Shown in pieces: positions 1-7,304 of a DNA stretch of 19,373 nucleotides (its first letter is position 1; each line of letters starts with the position of its first letter). This DNA is from Pseudomonadota bacterium (lineage in GTDB: Bacteria; Pseudomonadota; Alphaproteobacteria; Acetobacterales; Acetobacteraceae). The position numbers and the translations under genes were made by a program. The notes below the pieces were generated by a model. That model was not told where the DNA came from and searched no databases. It worked only from the letters and a program-made list of their open reading frames with translations. The DNA lies in contig JAKBCJ010000028.1 in the NCBI GenBank assembly GCA_021807975.1, forward strand, positions 1-19,373. Direction: 5' to 3'.

Positions 1-439
1 AGCTGACCGTCACCGAACCGCCGCCGCCAGCCACCAGATAATCCGTATTGGTATTTGTGCTGCCTAACGGGGTGGCGGCCTGACCGGCAACCCCACCCGC
101 GAAAACGCCCGATGGCGACGAACCACCCGTTCCGAATGCGATACTCGATATCTCCGCACCGGTCGGCAGCCTGGCGGGGGACGAGGACGCGGTTACGGCG
201 GACGTCTGAACCAGGACTTGCGGCGTTGCATTCGTTCCCAGGTTCAACAGAGTGAAAGGAACGTTAATCGACGTGTTTGAACCGCCCGAATTCGAATAGA
301 GCGTGATCGTCTGCGCGGACGCGGTTCCCATGGCACCAAAAACGCCCGCGAGGCACCATGCGGCGATCCTCAGACCGATCCGGGTCGAAACCAATGCTGC
401 ACAGCCACCGGTCAACCGAAGCAAATTGATTGCTTTCAT
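1..439 (-). CDS. secreted Ser/Thr/Gly-rich protein, partial (C-terminus beyond left edge)
   Basis: An uninterrupted minus-strand reading frame runs from ATG at 437-439 to the window edge (146 codons, no stop seen). Residues 1-42 form a long signal peptide: a positively charged N-region (with K2, R8, R20, R24), a hydrophobic core (AAWCLAGVFGAM) and a signal peptidase I-type site ending in ASA before Q43. The mature part is low in charge and rich in Ser, Thr, Gly and Asn, with alternating beta-type segments (TITLYSN, INVPFTLLNLG) and a Gly run near residue 137-141. This is the look of an exported beta-rich surface or extracellular protein. I do not recognise the family; autotransporter passenger, adhesin-like or PEP-CTERM-like proteins are possible, and the diagnostic C-terminus is missing. 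A weak GGAT lies just upstream of the start. Two copies of a 10-base repeat lie upstream (447-456, 549-558). Confidence 0.75.
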   Translation of the reverse strand, partial: MKAINLLRLTGGCAALVSTRIGLRIAAWCLAGVFGAMGTASAQTITLYSNSGGSNTSINVPFTLLNLGTNATPQVLVQTSAVTASSSPARLPTGAEISSIAFGTGGSSPSGVFAGGVAGQAATPLGSTNTNTDYLVAGGGGSVTVS

Positions 440-446
440 CTTATCC

Positions 447-567
447 AATCAGACTGTCCAAGGACATTCCTGTTGCAATCCAGGCGCGTGACCAAATCGC
501 GGAGGAAAGCTAATCGTCCTGAAACGATCATCTCTGGTAACACAGGCGAATCAGACTGCCAAGAAGA
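447..567. repeat. pair of direct repeats upstream of the secreted-protein gene
   Basis: The 10-mer AATCAGACTG occurs at 447-456 and again at 549-558, exactly 102 bases apart. The similarity continues with one inserted base: the copies go on as TCCAAGGA (457-464) and CCAAGAAG (559-566). Both lie in the 188-base gap between the secreted-protein gene (start 439) and the parvulin gene (stop at 628). They could be regulator binding sites for the secreted-protein promoter. No regulator is known, and chance is not excluded. Confidence 0.45.
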
Positions 568-627
568 TTTCGGATTCAGATCATGAGACCAGCCCCGGCT
601 GGCAACGATTTGCCGCCGCCGTCCCGC

Positions 628-1587
628 CTAGGGCGTCCCATTGTCCGACGGAACCGTACTCAGATCCTTGCCGGTGATATCATACTGACGAACCGTTACG
701 GCGCCGATCGCCGACTGAACCGCCGCGGGAACCGCCTCCCGCATCAGTTCCTGGCGCAGTTTTTCCCGAACCAGCAGGAACGGCGGGGTTGCCTGCCGCC
801 GCCTCTCCTCCACCTTCAGTACAAACCAGACTCCCGCGCCGCGCACCGGAAACGGCGTGAAATGCCCGGGTTCCATCGCAAACACGACCGCGCCGACCTC
901 CGGGGTTAAAACGTCCAGCGTCGCGAAACCGGCGTCCCCGCCGGCCGAGGCGGTCGTATCGATACTCGATTTTTTAGCCAGCGCCGCGAAATCCGCCCCG
1001 GCACGCAATTCCTGGATAATATCGTCCGCTGCCTGTTCGGTGCGCAGCATGATCACCCGCAAATGCACCTCCTCCGGCCCCGGTTTACCGGCAATCTCGG
1101 TCTTATACCGATCCAGTAAGGCGGCCTCGGTGATCGTCGGCGTCAGCGTGCGGATCAGAAATTCGTTCGCCAGCACCTGATCCGACGCGGCCTTCATTTG
1201 CCGTCTGACAGTCGGATCCTCATCCATCGCAGCCTGCTGCGCCCGGATCACCAGCGCCTCCTGGCTGATGAGCCGCGACAAAACCCCCGGATATACGTCC
1301 GGGAACGGAAGGCCCGCGACATTGGCGGGAAGTTTCCCAATGGCGTCGGCCACATCCCCCAGCGTGATAGATCGCCCATCCACCTCCGCCAGCACGGTGC
1401 TGGCGCTGTCCGGGCGTTTGCCCGCGGTCCGGTAATCCGGCTTGTCCGTCTCAAAAATCGGCCGCTTCAAATCGCCGGGCGCGAAGGGGGATGGCGCCGG
1501 TGCAATATCCGATTGTGCCAAGGCAATCCCGCACGACAGGGCAAACGGCAAAATTGCCAGAACAATGCGCGAAATGCGGTTCGACAT
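628..1587 (-). CDS. periplasmic parvulin-type peptidylprolyl isomerase (PpiC/SurA-like)
   Basis: This 319-residue protein begins with a signal peptide (residues 1-24, cleavage after IALA, before Q25), so it should act in the periplasm as a foldase for exported or outer-membrane proteins. A SurA-like N-terminal helical region spans about 65-160. The rotamase domain covers about 171-262: it opens with EEVHLRVIML (H175), has the GGDAG turn at 216-220, and ends with the GHFTPFPVRG...KVEERR segment. The second His usual in the closing strand (GxHII) appears to be replaced by F255, as happens in some chaperone-like parvulins. A Pro/Asp/Lys-rich linker (26-62) follows the signal peptide. The ATG at 1585-1587 is chosen because it places the signal peptide at the N-terminus; the ribosome site is weak. 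The start is divergent from the enolase-superfamily gene with a 138-base gap. Confidence 0.88.
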   Translation of the reverse strand: MSNRISRIVLAILPFALSCGIALAQSDIAPAPSPFAPGDLKRPIFETDKPDYRTAGKRPDSASTVLAEVDGRSITLGDVADAIGKLPANVAGLPFPDVYPGVLSRLISQEALVIRAQQAAMDEDPTVRRQMKAASDQVLANEFLIRTLTPTITEAALLDRYKTEIAGKPGPEEVHLRVIMLRTEQAADDIIQELRAGADFAALAKKSSIDTTASAGGDAGFATLDVLTPEVGAVVFAMEPGHFTPFPVRGAGVWFVLKVEERRRQATPPFLLVREKLRQELMREAVPAAVQSAIGAVTVRQYDITGKDLSTVPSDNGTP

Positions 1588-1725
1588 GCAGCCCCGGAAA
1601 ACGATGAACTCAATGGCTTACAGCTTACCACGGCATGCCCCGCTTGCGATACGAAAAGGGCCCACCCGGCGTTTGCCCCAGGCTCGGTCTGCCCTTACGC
1701 TTACCCTGCCAACCGGAGAAACGTC

Positions 1726-2820
1726 ATGAAAATAACCAGTTTCGAAGTCACAATACTTCGGGTTCCCGAAGACGACCCATTGGCGAACATGCCCGAGGAA
1801 GCGGGCCGCACCCGCCCGGTGGTCACTCTGCGCCTGCGCACAGACACCGGGATCGAGGGCATCGGCATCACTTTCTACGGCGGCAGGATGACCGGCAGCC
1901 TGCGCGTGGCGGTGGAGGAACTCGCGGCACTGACCATCGGCGAAGACCCGCTGCGGATCGAGAAAATCGTCGCCAGGCTGCGGGCCGGTACCGGGGATTC
2001 CTGCGGCCCGGGCGGCATTTTCACGCTGGCGCTGTCGGCGATCGACATCGCGCTTTGGGATATCAAGGGCAAGGCGCTGGATCAGCCGCTGTGGAAACTG
2101 CTTGGCGGGCACCGCGATCGGGTGGCCACGTACGCCTCCGGCTCCCTGCGGCGCGGACTAAGCGACGACCAGGCGCAGCGGGCGGCGCAAACCCTGGTGC
2201 AAAAGGGCTTCAGGCAGATGAAAACCCAGATGGCCCTGCCCGGCAACCCGACACCAGCCGAGGAAGTGCGCCGCGTGCGCGCAGTGCGCGAGGCGATCGG
2301 GCCGGATATTGATCTGATGTGCGATATCAACCAGCGCTGGCGACCGGACCAGGCAATCGCCATCGGCAGCCGGGTCGAGGATGCCGGTCTGTTCTGGCTG
2401 GAAGACGTCACCGCCGCCGACGATTACGCCGGCCTCGCCCGGGTAACCGCCGCGCTGAAAACGCCGGTCGCTGGCGGCGAATACGTCTGGGGCATCGTCC
2501 CATTCCGTCACATGATCGAGGCCCGGTCTGTCGATATCGTCATGGTCGATATCTGCCGGGCGGGGGGCGTGACGCAGTGGATGAAGATCGCGGGGATGGC
2601 GGAGGCGTTCAATTTGCCCATTGTCAGCCACGTGATGCCGGAAATCCTGCTGCACCTGGTTGCCGCCTGCCCCAACGGACTGACAGTCGAATACATGCCC
2701 TGGATGCTGGCCTTGTATGAGGAAACCCCGGCGATCGAGGACGGCATGCTGGTATTGCCGGACAAACCGGGCCTTGGACTGACGTTCGATGAAAAAGCGA
2801 TCGCGGCGTTCAAGGTTTAG
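1726..2820 (+). CDS. mandelate racemase/muconate lactonizing enzyme family protein (enolase superfamily)
   Basis: 364 residues, a usual length for the family. The N-terminal capping domain spans about 1-125 and the TIM barrel about 135-350. The metal ligands of the mandelate-racemase subgroup are visible: D200 (CDINQRW), E226 (FWLEDV) and E252 (GGEYVW). The Asp-His dyad is D275 (MVDICRAGG) with H302 (VSHVMPE), and E322 (TVEYMP) fits the conserved end-of-barrel Glu. The KxK motif of strand 2 reads K166-T-Q168, so the second lysine, the S-face base in mandelate racemase, is absent. A dehydratase of a sugar acid or hydroxy acid is more likely than a racemase, but the substrate cannot be read. 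The start ATG at 1726 has GGAG at 1715-1718, seven bases upstream. The frame stays open further upstream, but that part lies antisense to the parvulin gene and lacks a ribosome site. The stop overlaps the convergent methyltransferase stop by four bases. Confidence 0.9.
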   Translation: MKITSFEVTILRVPEDDPLANMPEEAGRTRPVVTLRLRTDTGIEGIGITFYGGRMTGSLRVAVEELAALTIGEDPLRIEKIVARLRAGTGDSCGPGGIFTLALSAIDIALWDIKGKALDQPLWKLLGGHRDRVATYASGSLRRGLSDDQAQRAAQTLVQKGFRQMKTQMALPGNPTPAEEVRRVRAVREAIGPDIDLMCDINQRWRPDQAIAIGSRVEDAGLFWLEDVTAADDYAGLARVTAALKTPVAGGEYVWGIVPFRHMIEARSVDIVMVDICRAGGVTQWMKIAGMAEAFNLPIVSHVMPEILLHLVAACPNGLTVEYMPWMLALYEETPAIEDGMLVLPDKPGLGLTFDEKAIAAFKV

Positions 2821-3692
2821 GCGTTCGGCGGCAGCGGTTCGTCGGAGAACGCCACGGCATCGACAAACCCGTATTGCGGCGAAGCAACACGCGACACCGC
2901 TTTCGGCTGCAGCAGATACCGGCGCAGAAACGCCGCGCGATCATCCGGCCCGATGGTGCACCAGCCGCCGTCCACAAACAGATGCAGGTAACGATAGCAG
3001 GCGGTTGCCTCGGCCGCTTCCAAAGCCGAACGCAACCGGTGGATCGTTGCCTCGTATGGGTCCTTGGCGGCGGCCAGATTGAACGGATGGAACGACACAT
3101 GCAGCCAGGGCTTGCGTTCGGCTAAAAGCCCGGCGATGGCGGGCAGCACGGCGTATTCGGCACCCTCGATGTCGATTTTCAGCACTGTGCGGCCGCTGAC
3201 ATCGGCGCGCCGCAGGATATCGGCCGCGGCCCGCAGTTCGATCCTGCCGGCGCTGCGTCCGGTGACGGCCTGACCGCGCTCCACAACCTGAAACACCGAC
3301 GACCCGCTGTCCGCATACCCCTTGGCATAAAGCTCCACCGTTGCGTCGGTTGGGCCGACCCCATGGCCATACAGCCGGATTTGCGGCGCCAGGGCCGGAT
3401 TGACCTCGATATTCGCCGACAGATACTGGAAGTTCAACCGGCTTGGTTCGTATGCCGAGACCTCCATGCCGTGGCTGGCGGCATAGAGAGTGGTGAGTCC
3501 GATATAGGCGCCCCAATCGATCATCCGGTCGCAGCGGGGCAGAACGGCATCGAAAAAGCGCAGCGTGCCTTCCTCGAAACCGCTGGCGAATTCGCCGGCC
3601 CCGGCGGCGACGACCGGATTGTCATAGATTTGGAACGAACGTCCGCGAACTGTCAGGGTTTGGCTTGCCAGTTCGTCAACGACTGCTTGCAT
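2817..3692 (-). CDS. FkbM family methyltransferase
   Basis: A 291-residue S-adenosylmethionine-dependent methyltransferase of the FkbM type, a family that O-methylates sugars, polyketides and other glycan or natural-product substrates. The Rossmann motif I is MIDWGAYIGLTTLYAA (57-72, D59 to G65), followed by the acidic SAM-binding strand end YEP (E82). The FkbM signature KIDIEGAEYAVL lies at 172-183, and the segment WLHVSFHP follows at 196-203. No signal peptide or membrane segment is seen, so it should be cytosolic. The start ATG at 3690-3692 has GGAG eight bases upstream. The gene has its own upstream region with a perfect CtrA-box match at 3735-3751. It converges on the enolase-superfamily gene with a TTAG overlap that holds both stop codons. 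It is not in an operon with the dehydrogenase at 4098, which lies 405 bases away. The substrate is unknown. Confidence 0.88.
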   Translation of the reverse strand: MQAVVDELASQTLTVRGRSFQIYDNPVVAAGAGEFASGFEEGTLRFFDAVLPRCDRMIDWGAYIGLTTLYAASHGMEVSAYEPSRLNFQYLSANIEVNPALAPQIRLYGHGVGPTDATVELYAKGYADSGSSVFQVVERGQAVTGRSAGRIELRAAADILRRADVSGRTVLKIDIEGAEYAVLPAIAGLLAERKPWLHVSFHPFNLAAAKDPYEATIHRLRSALEAAEATACYRYLHLFVDGGWCTIGPDDRAAFLRRYLLQPKAVSRVASPQYGFVDAVAFSDEPLPPNA

Positions 3693-3734
3693 GATCTGCT
3701 CTCCGACGGCGAAGCAGAGTATAAGCTGCGAATA

Positions 3735-3751
3735 GTTAACGAATGATTAAC
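3735..3751 (-). promoter_or_regulatory. CtrA-box match upstream of the FkbM methyltransferase
   Basis: The minus strand reads GTTAATCATTCGTTAAC, which fits TTAA-N7-TTAAC, the CtrA response-regulator consensus of Alphaproteobacteria. The 5-base arms GTTAA/TTAAC are inverted, so the match holds on both strands. It lies 43 bases upstream of the methyltransferase start and next to a TATACT hexamer (minus strand, about 3717-3722) that could be a -10 element. CtrA itself is not in the window, so binding is inferred from the consensus. Confidence 0.6.
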
Positions 3752-4038
3752 CCTGGCCGTGGAAATTACTTCGCCGGCACCATAACGCCGTCCGCCTGCC
3801 CATACGCGCCGGGATACCGTCGGAGCCGGCAATCCGCGAACGGTACAGCCGGGCGAGGATGGCCGGCTGAACTTGCCAGGGCGGTCCGGCGGTTCATTGG
3901 GCTTTGCGCCGGGCGGCGCTATCGGCGCCGTCAGGGCCTTGGCGGGCAGCCATGTCACGCCCGTATTTAGAATCGTGACGAATTCGATCCTATCCAAAGA
4001 CCTTTTAGCGGCTCCTCAACCCATGGAGCGGCCAACTG

Positions 4039-4071
4039 ATCGCCGTCATCGTTGCCGGCTTTGACGGCGAT
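4039..4071 (-). terminator. possible terminator hairpin downstream of the SDR gene
   Basis: ATCGCCGTCA (4039-4048) and TGACGGCGAT (4062-4071) form a perfect 10-base inverted repeat with a 13-base loop, beginning 26 bases beyond the dehydrogenase stop codon. There is no T-run after it on the minus strand, so it is not a classical intrinsic terminator; it may stabilise the mRNA end or assist Rho. Confidence 0.4.
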
Positions 4072-4097
4072 GGGTGGCGGCGATCTGGCCGTGCGCC

Positions 4098-4883
4098 CTA
4101 ATCGTCGTGCGACACCACAGACCCGGCCGTCGTTCCGCCGTCGATCACGATGGTCTGTCCGGTCGTGAAACTTCCCGCCGCCGAGGCCAGGAATACCGCC
4201 GCCCCCGCGATCTCATCCGGCTCCCCGATCCGCTGCAGCGGCGTGTCCTTGGTGCGCTTGCGGTACAGAGTGGGGTCTTCCCAAAGCGCGCGGGCGAAAT
4301 CCGTCCGCACCAGCCCCGGCGCGATGGCGTTCGCCCGGATATTCTTCGGGCCCCATTCCACGGCAATGTTCCGGGCGACCTGCATGTCGGCGGCCTTGGA
4401 GATCGCATAGGCGCCCAGTTGCGACGACCCGCGCAGCCCGCCGATCGACGAAATAATGATCACCGACCCGCCGCCGCGCTGCGCGATGTGCGGCAGGGCC
4501 ATGTTCGCCAGCCAGACGTTACTGCGAATGTTCGATCCCATGACCCGGTCGAACGCCTCATCCGGCATCCCCGCGGCAGGCCCCAGATACGGGTTTACCG
4601 CCGCGTTTTCCACCAGGATGTCGATCCCGCCGCAACGCGCGACCGTCTGATCGACCAGGTTCTGCAGTTCGTCCTTGCGGGCGATATGGCAGGGAATGGC
4701 CACCGCCTTTCCGCCCGCCGCGTTGATCGTCGCGGCCACCGCCTCGCACGCATCAGCCTTGCGGCTGGAGATCACAACCGTGGCGCCGTGTTCGGCCATG
4801 CGCGTGGCAATAGCCAGACCGATGCCCTTGGTGGACCCGGTTATAATCGCGACCTTCCCTGAAAGATCGAACAGCGATGCCAT
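4098..4883 (-). CDS. short-chain dehydrogenase/reductase (SDR), classical type
   Basis: 261 residues, the standard length for a classical SDR. The cofactor glycine motif is GSTKGIG (16-22) after strand 1. S40-R41-K42 after strand 2 suggests NADP(H) preference. The NAA-type motif is ENAAVNP (92-98). The catalytic set is N118, S146, Y159 and K163 (YAISK). The C-terminal PG motif (IAPGLVRTDF, 187-196) and the closing segment GQTIVIDGG (242-250) are typical. No membrane segment is present. It most likely oxidises or reduces a hydroxyl/keto group of a small or CoA-bound substrate; sequence alone does not give the substrate. The start ATG at 4881-4883 has GGGGGA six bases upstream. It is divergent from the ADP-forming CoA ligase with a 78-base gap, so the two may share regulation and serve one catabolic route, which is inference. 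Confidence 0.92.
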   Translation of the reverse strand: MASLFDLSGKVAIITGSTKGIGLAIATRMAEHGATVVISSRKADACEAVAATINAAGGKAVAIPCHIARKDELQNLVDQTVARCGGIDILVENAAVNPYLGPAAGMPDEAFDRVMGSNIRSNVWLANMALPHIAQRGGGSVIIISSIGGLRGSSQLGAYAISKAADMQVARNIAVEWGPKNIRANAIAPGLVRTDFARALWEDPTLYRKRTKDTPLQRIGEPDEIAGAAVFLASAAGSFTTGQTIVIDGGTTAGSVVSHDD

Positions 4884-4961
4884 CTTACGTCCCCCTGAAC
4901 TTGCCCATCGGCTACCGGTGAGTATGCTGTCCGCTTAGGGAACGTCAATCAGGCGGATGGA

Positions 4962-7094
4962 ATGCAAAATAAGCGAACGGGCGTTTACAGCCGGGAACAA
5001 CTCACACGGTTGTTGCACCCGCAAACTATCGCGGTGGTGGGTGCGTCCACCCGGGCGGGTTCATTCGGCAAGCAGGTGCTGGCCAACATGGCGCACTATA
5101 CCGGCCGCGCTTACCCGGTGAACGCTCGGTATCAGACCATCAACGACCAGGTTTGCTACGCCGCCATCGCCGATCTGCCCGAGGTGCCGGACTGCGCGGT
5201 GATCACGGCCCCCCGCGAAGCGGTCGAGGAGATCGTGCTGGATTGCGCCAAGGCCGGAGTCGGCGGCGCGATCATTTTTGCGTCCGGCTACAGCGAAACC
5301 GCCAAGGAAGACCGCATCGCCCAGCAGGAGCGGCTCGCCGCCATCGCCCGGGAGACCGGGCTGCGAATCGTCGGGCCGAACTGCATCGGCGTGGTGAACG
5401 CGCTGCTGGACAGCCGCGTCACCTTCATGGACATCACGCCCATCCCCAAGCCCGTGAAGAACGCGGTCGGGATCATCAGCCAGTCCGGCGCGCTGGGCAT
5501 GGCACTGGCACAGGGGGTGGTGCGCGGCCACGCGGTCAGCCACGTCCTCACCTCGGGCAATTCCTGCGACGTGGATATGGCCGACTACGTGAATTACCTC
5601 GCCACCGATCCCGCCTGCGGGTCGATCGCGTGCGTGTTCGAGGGTATGGCAACCCCGGAACGCCTGCTGCTGGCGGCCGAGAATGCTTGGGCCGCGAATA
5701 AGCCGTTGATTATCTTCAAAATGGCAACCGGCGAGCAAGGCGCGGCCGCGGCCATGTCGCACACCGGTTCGCTGGCCGGATCCCACGCGTCATACCGAGC
5801 GATGTTCCAGCATGCCGGCGCGGTGGTGGTGGACGATTTCGAGTCGCTGCTGGAAACCGCGTCATTCTTTGCCAAGGCACCGCCGCCGAAAGCACGCGGC
5901 GCCGCGGTTGTCGCGGCGTCCGGAGGGGCGGCGATCATGGCGACCGACCGCGCGGAGCAGTTCGGCGTGCCGATGCCCCAACCGATGCCGGACGTGAAGG
6001 CAATCCTGGAGACTCGCATTCCGGAATTCGGTTCCTCCCGCAACCCGTGCGACGTGACGGCGCAGGTGCTGGGCGATCCGGAGTCGCTGCAGATTTGTGC
6101 CGGTGCCTTACTGGGCGATCCGCAATACGGCGTGCTGGTTTCGCCGTTGACCTATGGTTACGCCCCTTCGGCGAAGCGGCCACAGGTGTACGACGCGCTG
6201 GCAAAGCAGCACGGCAAAATGGCGTGCGTCGTCTGGCAGACCGAATGGCAGGACGGGCCGGGCGTGGTCGAAGCGAACGAATGCGACCGCGTGGCGTTGT
6301 TCCGCTCGATGCCAGCCTGTTTCTCCGCCCTGTCGGCCTGGCATTGGCTGGCGGACAAACGCGCGGCCGGGAGGCAGACCGTGGCTTCGTCGTCGCCCGA
6401 GGTTATTGCGGCAACCAAGGCGCTGATCGCGGCGGCCGGCAGCAGGACGCTGACCGAACGGCAGGCAAAGGATGTGCTGGCGCACTACAACATACCCGTG
6501 GTCGGCGAACGCTTGGCACAGTCCGGGGACGATGCCGTCAATGCCGCCGCCGCACTGGGCTACCCCGTGGTACTGAAGGTCGAATCCCCCGATCTGCCGC
6601 ACAAGACCGAGGCCGGGGTCATCCGGCTGAACCTGCGCGATGCTGACGAAGTGCGGGCCGGCTATCTGGCGGTGATGGCGAACGCCGGCAAGGTGGAACC
6701 GGCGCCCCGCATCAACGGCGTGCTGGTCCAACCGATGGTGCCGCAAGGGATCGAAATGGTCGTCGGCGCGCGTAACGATCCGTTGTTCGGCCCGCTGATT
6801 GTCGTCGGATTGGGCGGCATTCTGGTGGAGGTTCTGAAGGACACCGCCCTGTCCCCTGCCCCGGTGACGCCGCTGCAGGCCGAGGGTCTGCTGCGCCAGT
6901 TGAAGGGCATCAAACTGCTGGAAGGCTTCCGCGGCATGCAGGCGGTGGATATCGGCCAGCTGGCGCAAATCATCAGCGACGTGTCCCGCTTCGCCGCCGA
7001 CCATCGCGACACGGTGGCGGAGTTGGATGTGAACCCGCTGATCTGCGCCGGCGACCGGATCACTGCCGTGGATGCGCTGATCGTGACGATCTGA
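4962..7094 (+). CDS. ADP-forming acetate/acyl-CoA ligase family protein (fused alpha-beta type)
   Basis: A 710-residue single-chain NDP-forming acyl-CoA synthetase. The CoA-binding Rossmann domain is at about 15-145 (IAVVGASTRAGSFG, 23-36; RIVGPNCIGVVN, 135-146). Succinyl-CoA-ligase-like domains follow at about 165-470, with IISQSGALG (171-179) and the phosphorylated histidine in AMSHTGSLAG (H267). The ATP-grasp domain fills about 490-710 (LTERQAKDVLAHYNIP; YPVVLKVESPDLPHKTEAGVIRLNL; DPLFGPLIVVGLGGILVE; AELDVNPLI). The order matches fused AcdA-AcdB enzymes, which make an acyl-CoA or, in reverse, ATP from it. The GNAT tail of Pat-type protein acetyltransferases is absent. The acid used is unknown; aromatic or branched-chain acids are possible. 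The start ATG at 4962 follows AGGCGG (4951-4956). A strong hairpin follows the gene at 7153-7208. Confidence 0.9.
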   Translation: MQNKRTGVYSREQLTRLLHPQTIAVVGASTRAGSFGKQVLANMAHYTGRAYPVNARYQTINDQVCYAAIADLPEVPDCAVITAPREAVEEIVLDCAKAGVGGAIIFASGYSETAKEDRIAQQERLAAIARETGLRIVGPNCIGVVNALLDSRVTFMDITPIPKPVKNAVGIISQSGALGMALAQGVVRGHAVSHVLTSGNSCDVDMADYVNYLATDPACGSIACVFEGMATPERLLLAAENAWAANKPLIIFKMATGEQGAAAAMSHTGSLAGSHASYRAMFQHAGAVVVDDFESLLETASFFAKAPPPKARGAAVVAASGGAAIMATDRAEQFGVPMPQPMPDVKAILETRIPEFGSSRNPCDVTAQVLGDPESLQICAGALLGDPQYGVLVSPLTYGYAPSAKRPQVYDALAKQHGKMACVVWQTEWQDGPGVVEANECDRVALFRSMPACFSALSAWHWLADKRAAGRQTVASSSPEVIAATKALIAAAGSRTLTERQAKDVLAHYNIPVVGERLAQSGDDAVNAAAALGYPVVLKVESPDLPHKTEAGVIRLNLRDADEVRAGYLAVMANAGKVEPAPRINGVLVQPMVPQGIEMVVGARNDPLFGPLIVVGLGGILVEVLKDTALSPAPVTPLQAEGLLRQLKGIKLLEGFRGMQAVDIGQLAQIISDVSRFAADHRDTVAELDVNPLICAGDRITAVDALIVTI

Positions 7095-7152
7095 ACCGGG
7101 TTTGGCAGGCGGCCGACGGTTCGTGCCCGATGGACGAACTTCGCGGCTGCCT

Positions 7153-7208
7153 GCCTGCCCTATCCGGCTTGGCCGGGCGCAGTCCCAGCCAAGCCGGATA
7201 GGGAAGGC
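7153..7208. terminator. bidirectional terminator hairpin between the CoA ligase and lexA
   Basis: CCCTATCCGGCTTGGC (7158-7173) pairs perfectly with GCCAAGCCGGATAGGG (7188-7203) around a 14-base loop. After one G-A mismatch the stem continues for four more pairs (7153-7156 with 7205-7208). It lies between two convergent genes (stops at 7094 and 7305), so it could end transcription from both sides. No T-run follows on either strand. The rest of 7209-7304 shows nothing. Confidence 0.7.
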
Positions 7209-7304
7209 TGCGGTCCCGCTAACGCGTCACCCCAGTGGAAACCTGCCGGCCTGAATACTGCCGCTGTTGCCCGGGCTTAAAGGCCGCACTTCACCAGACG
7301 CTCG

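Larger units (their letters stand above)
3693..4097. other. 405-base intergenic region without a recognisable gene
   Basis: This lies downstream of the dehydrogenase and upstream of the FkbM gene, both on the minus strand. The right half carries an inverted repeat close behind the dehydrogenase stop, and the left end carries the AT-rich CtrA box and probable promoter. Reading frames present are short and resemble no known protein. A minor GGCGC/GCGCC hairpin occurs at 3915-3929. I see no RNA gene. Confidence 0.6.

Noticed and set aside
1198..1725. Upstream in-frame extension of the enolase-superfamily gene
   Set aside because: It is antisense to the parvulin gene for most of its length and shows no family similarity; a GGAG-preceded ATG at 1726 begins the conserved N-terminus.
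3653..3997. 114-codon minus-strand frame across the FkbM upstream region
   Set aside because: It runs through the CtrA box and probable promoter and overlaps the methyltransferase start; no similarity to known proteins.
6108..7004. 298-codon minus-strand frame inside the CoA ligase
   Set aside because: Antisense to the conserved ATP-grasp domain, His/Gln/Arg-rich, no motifs.
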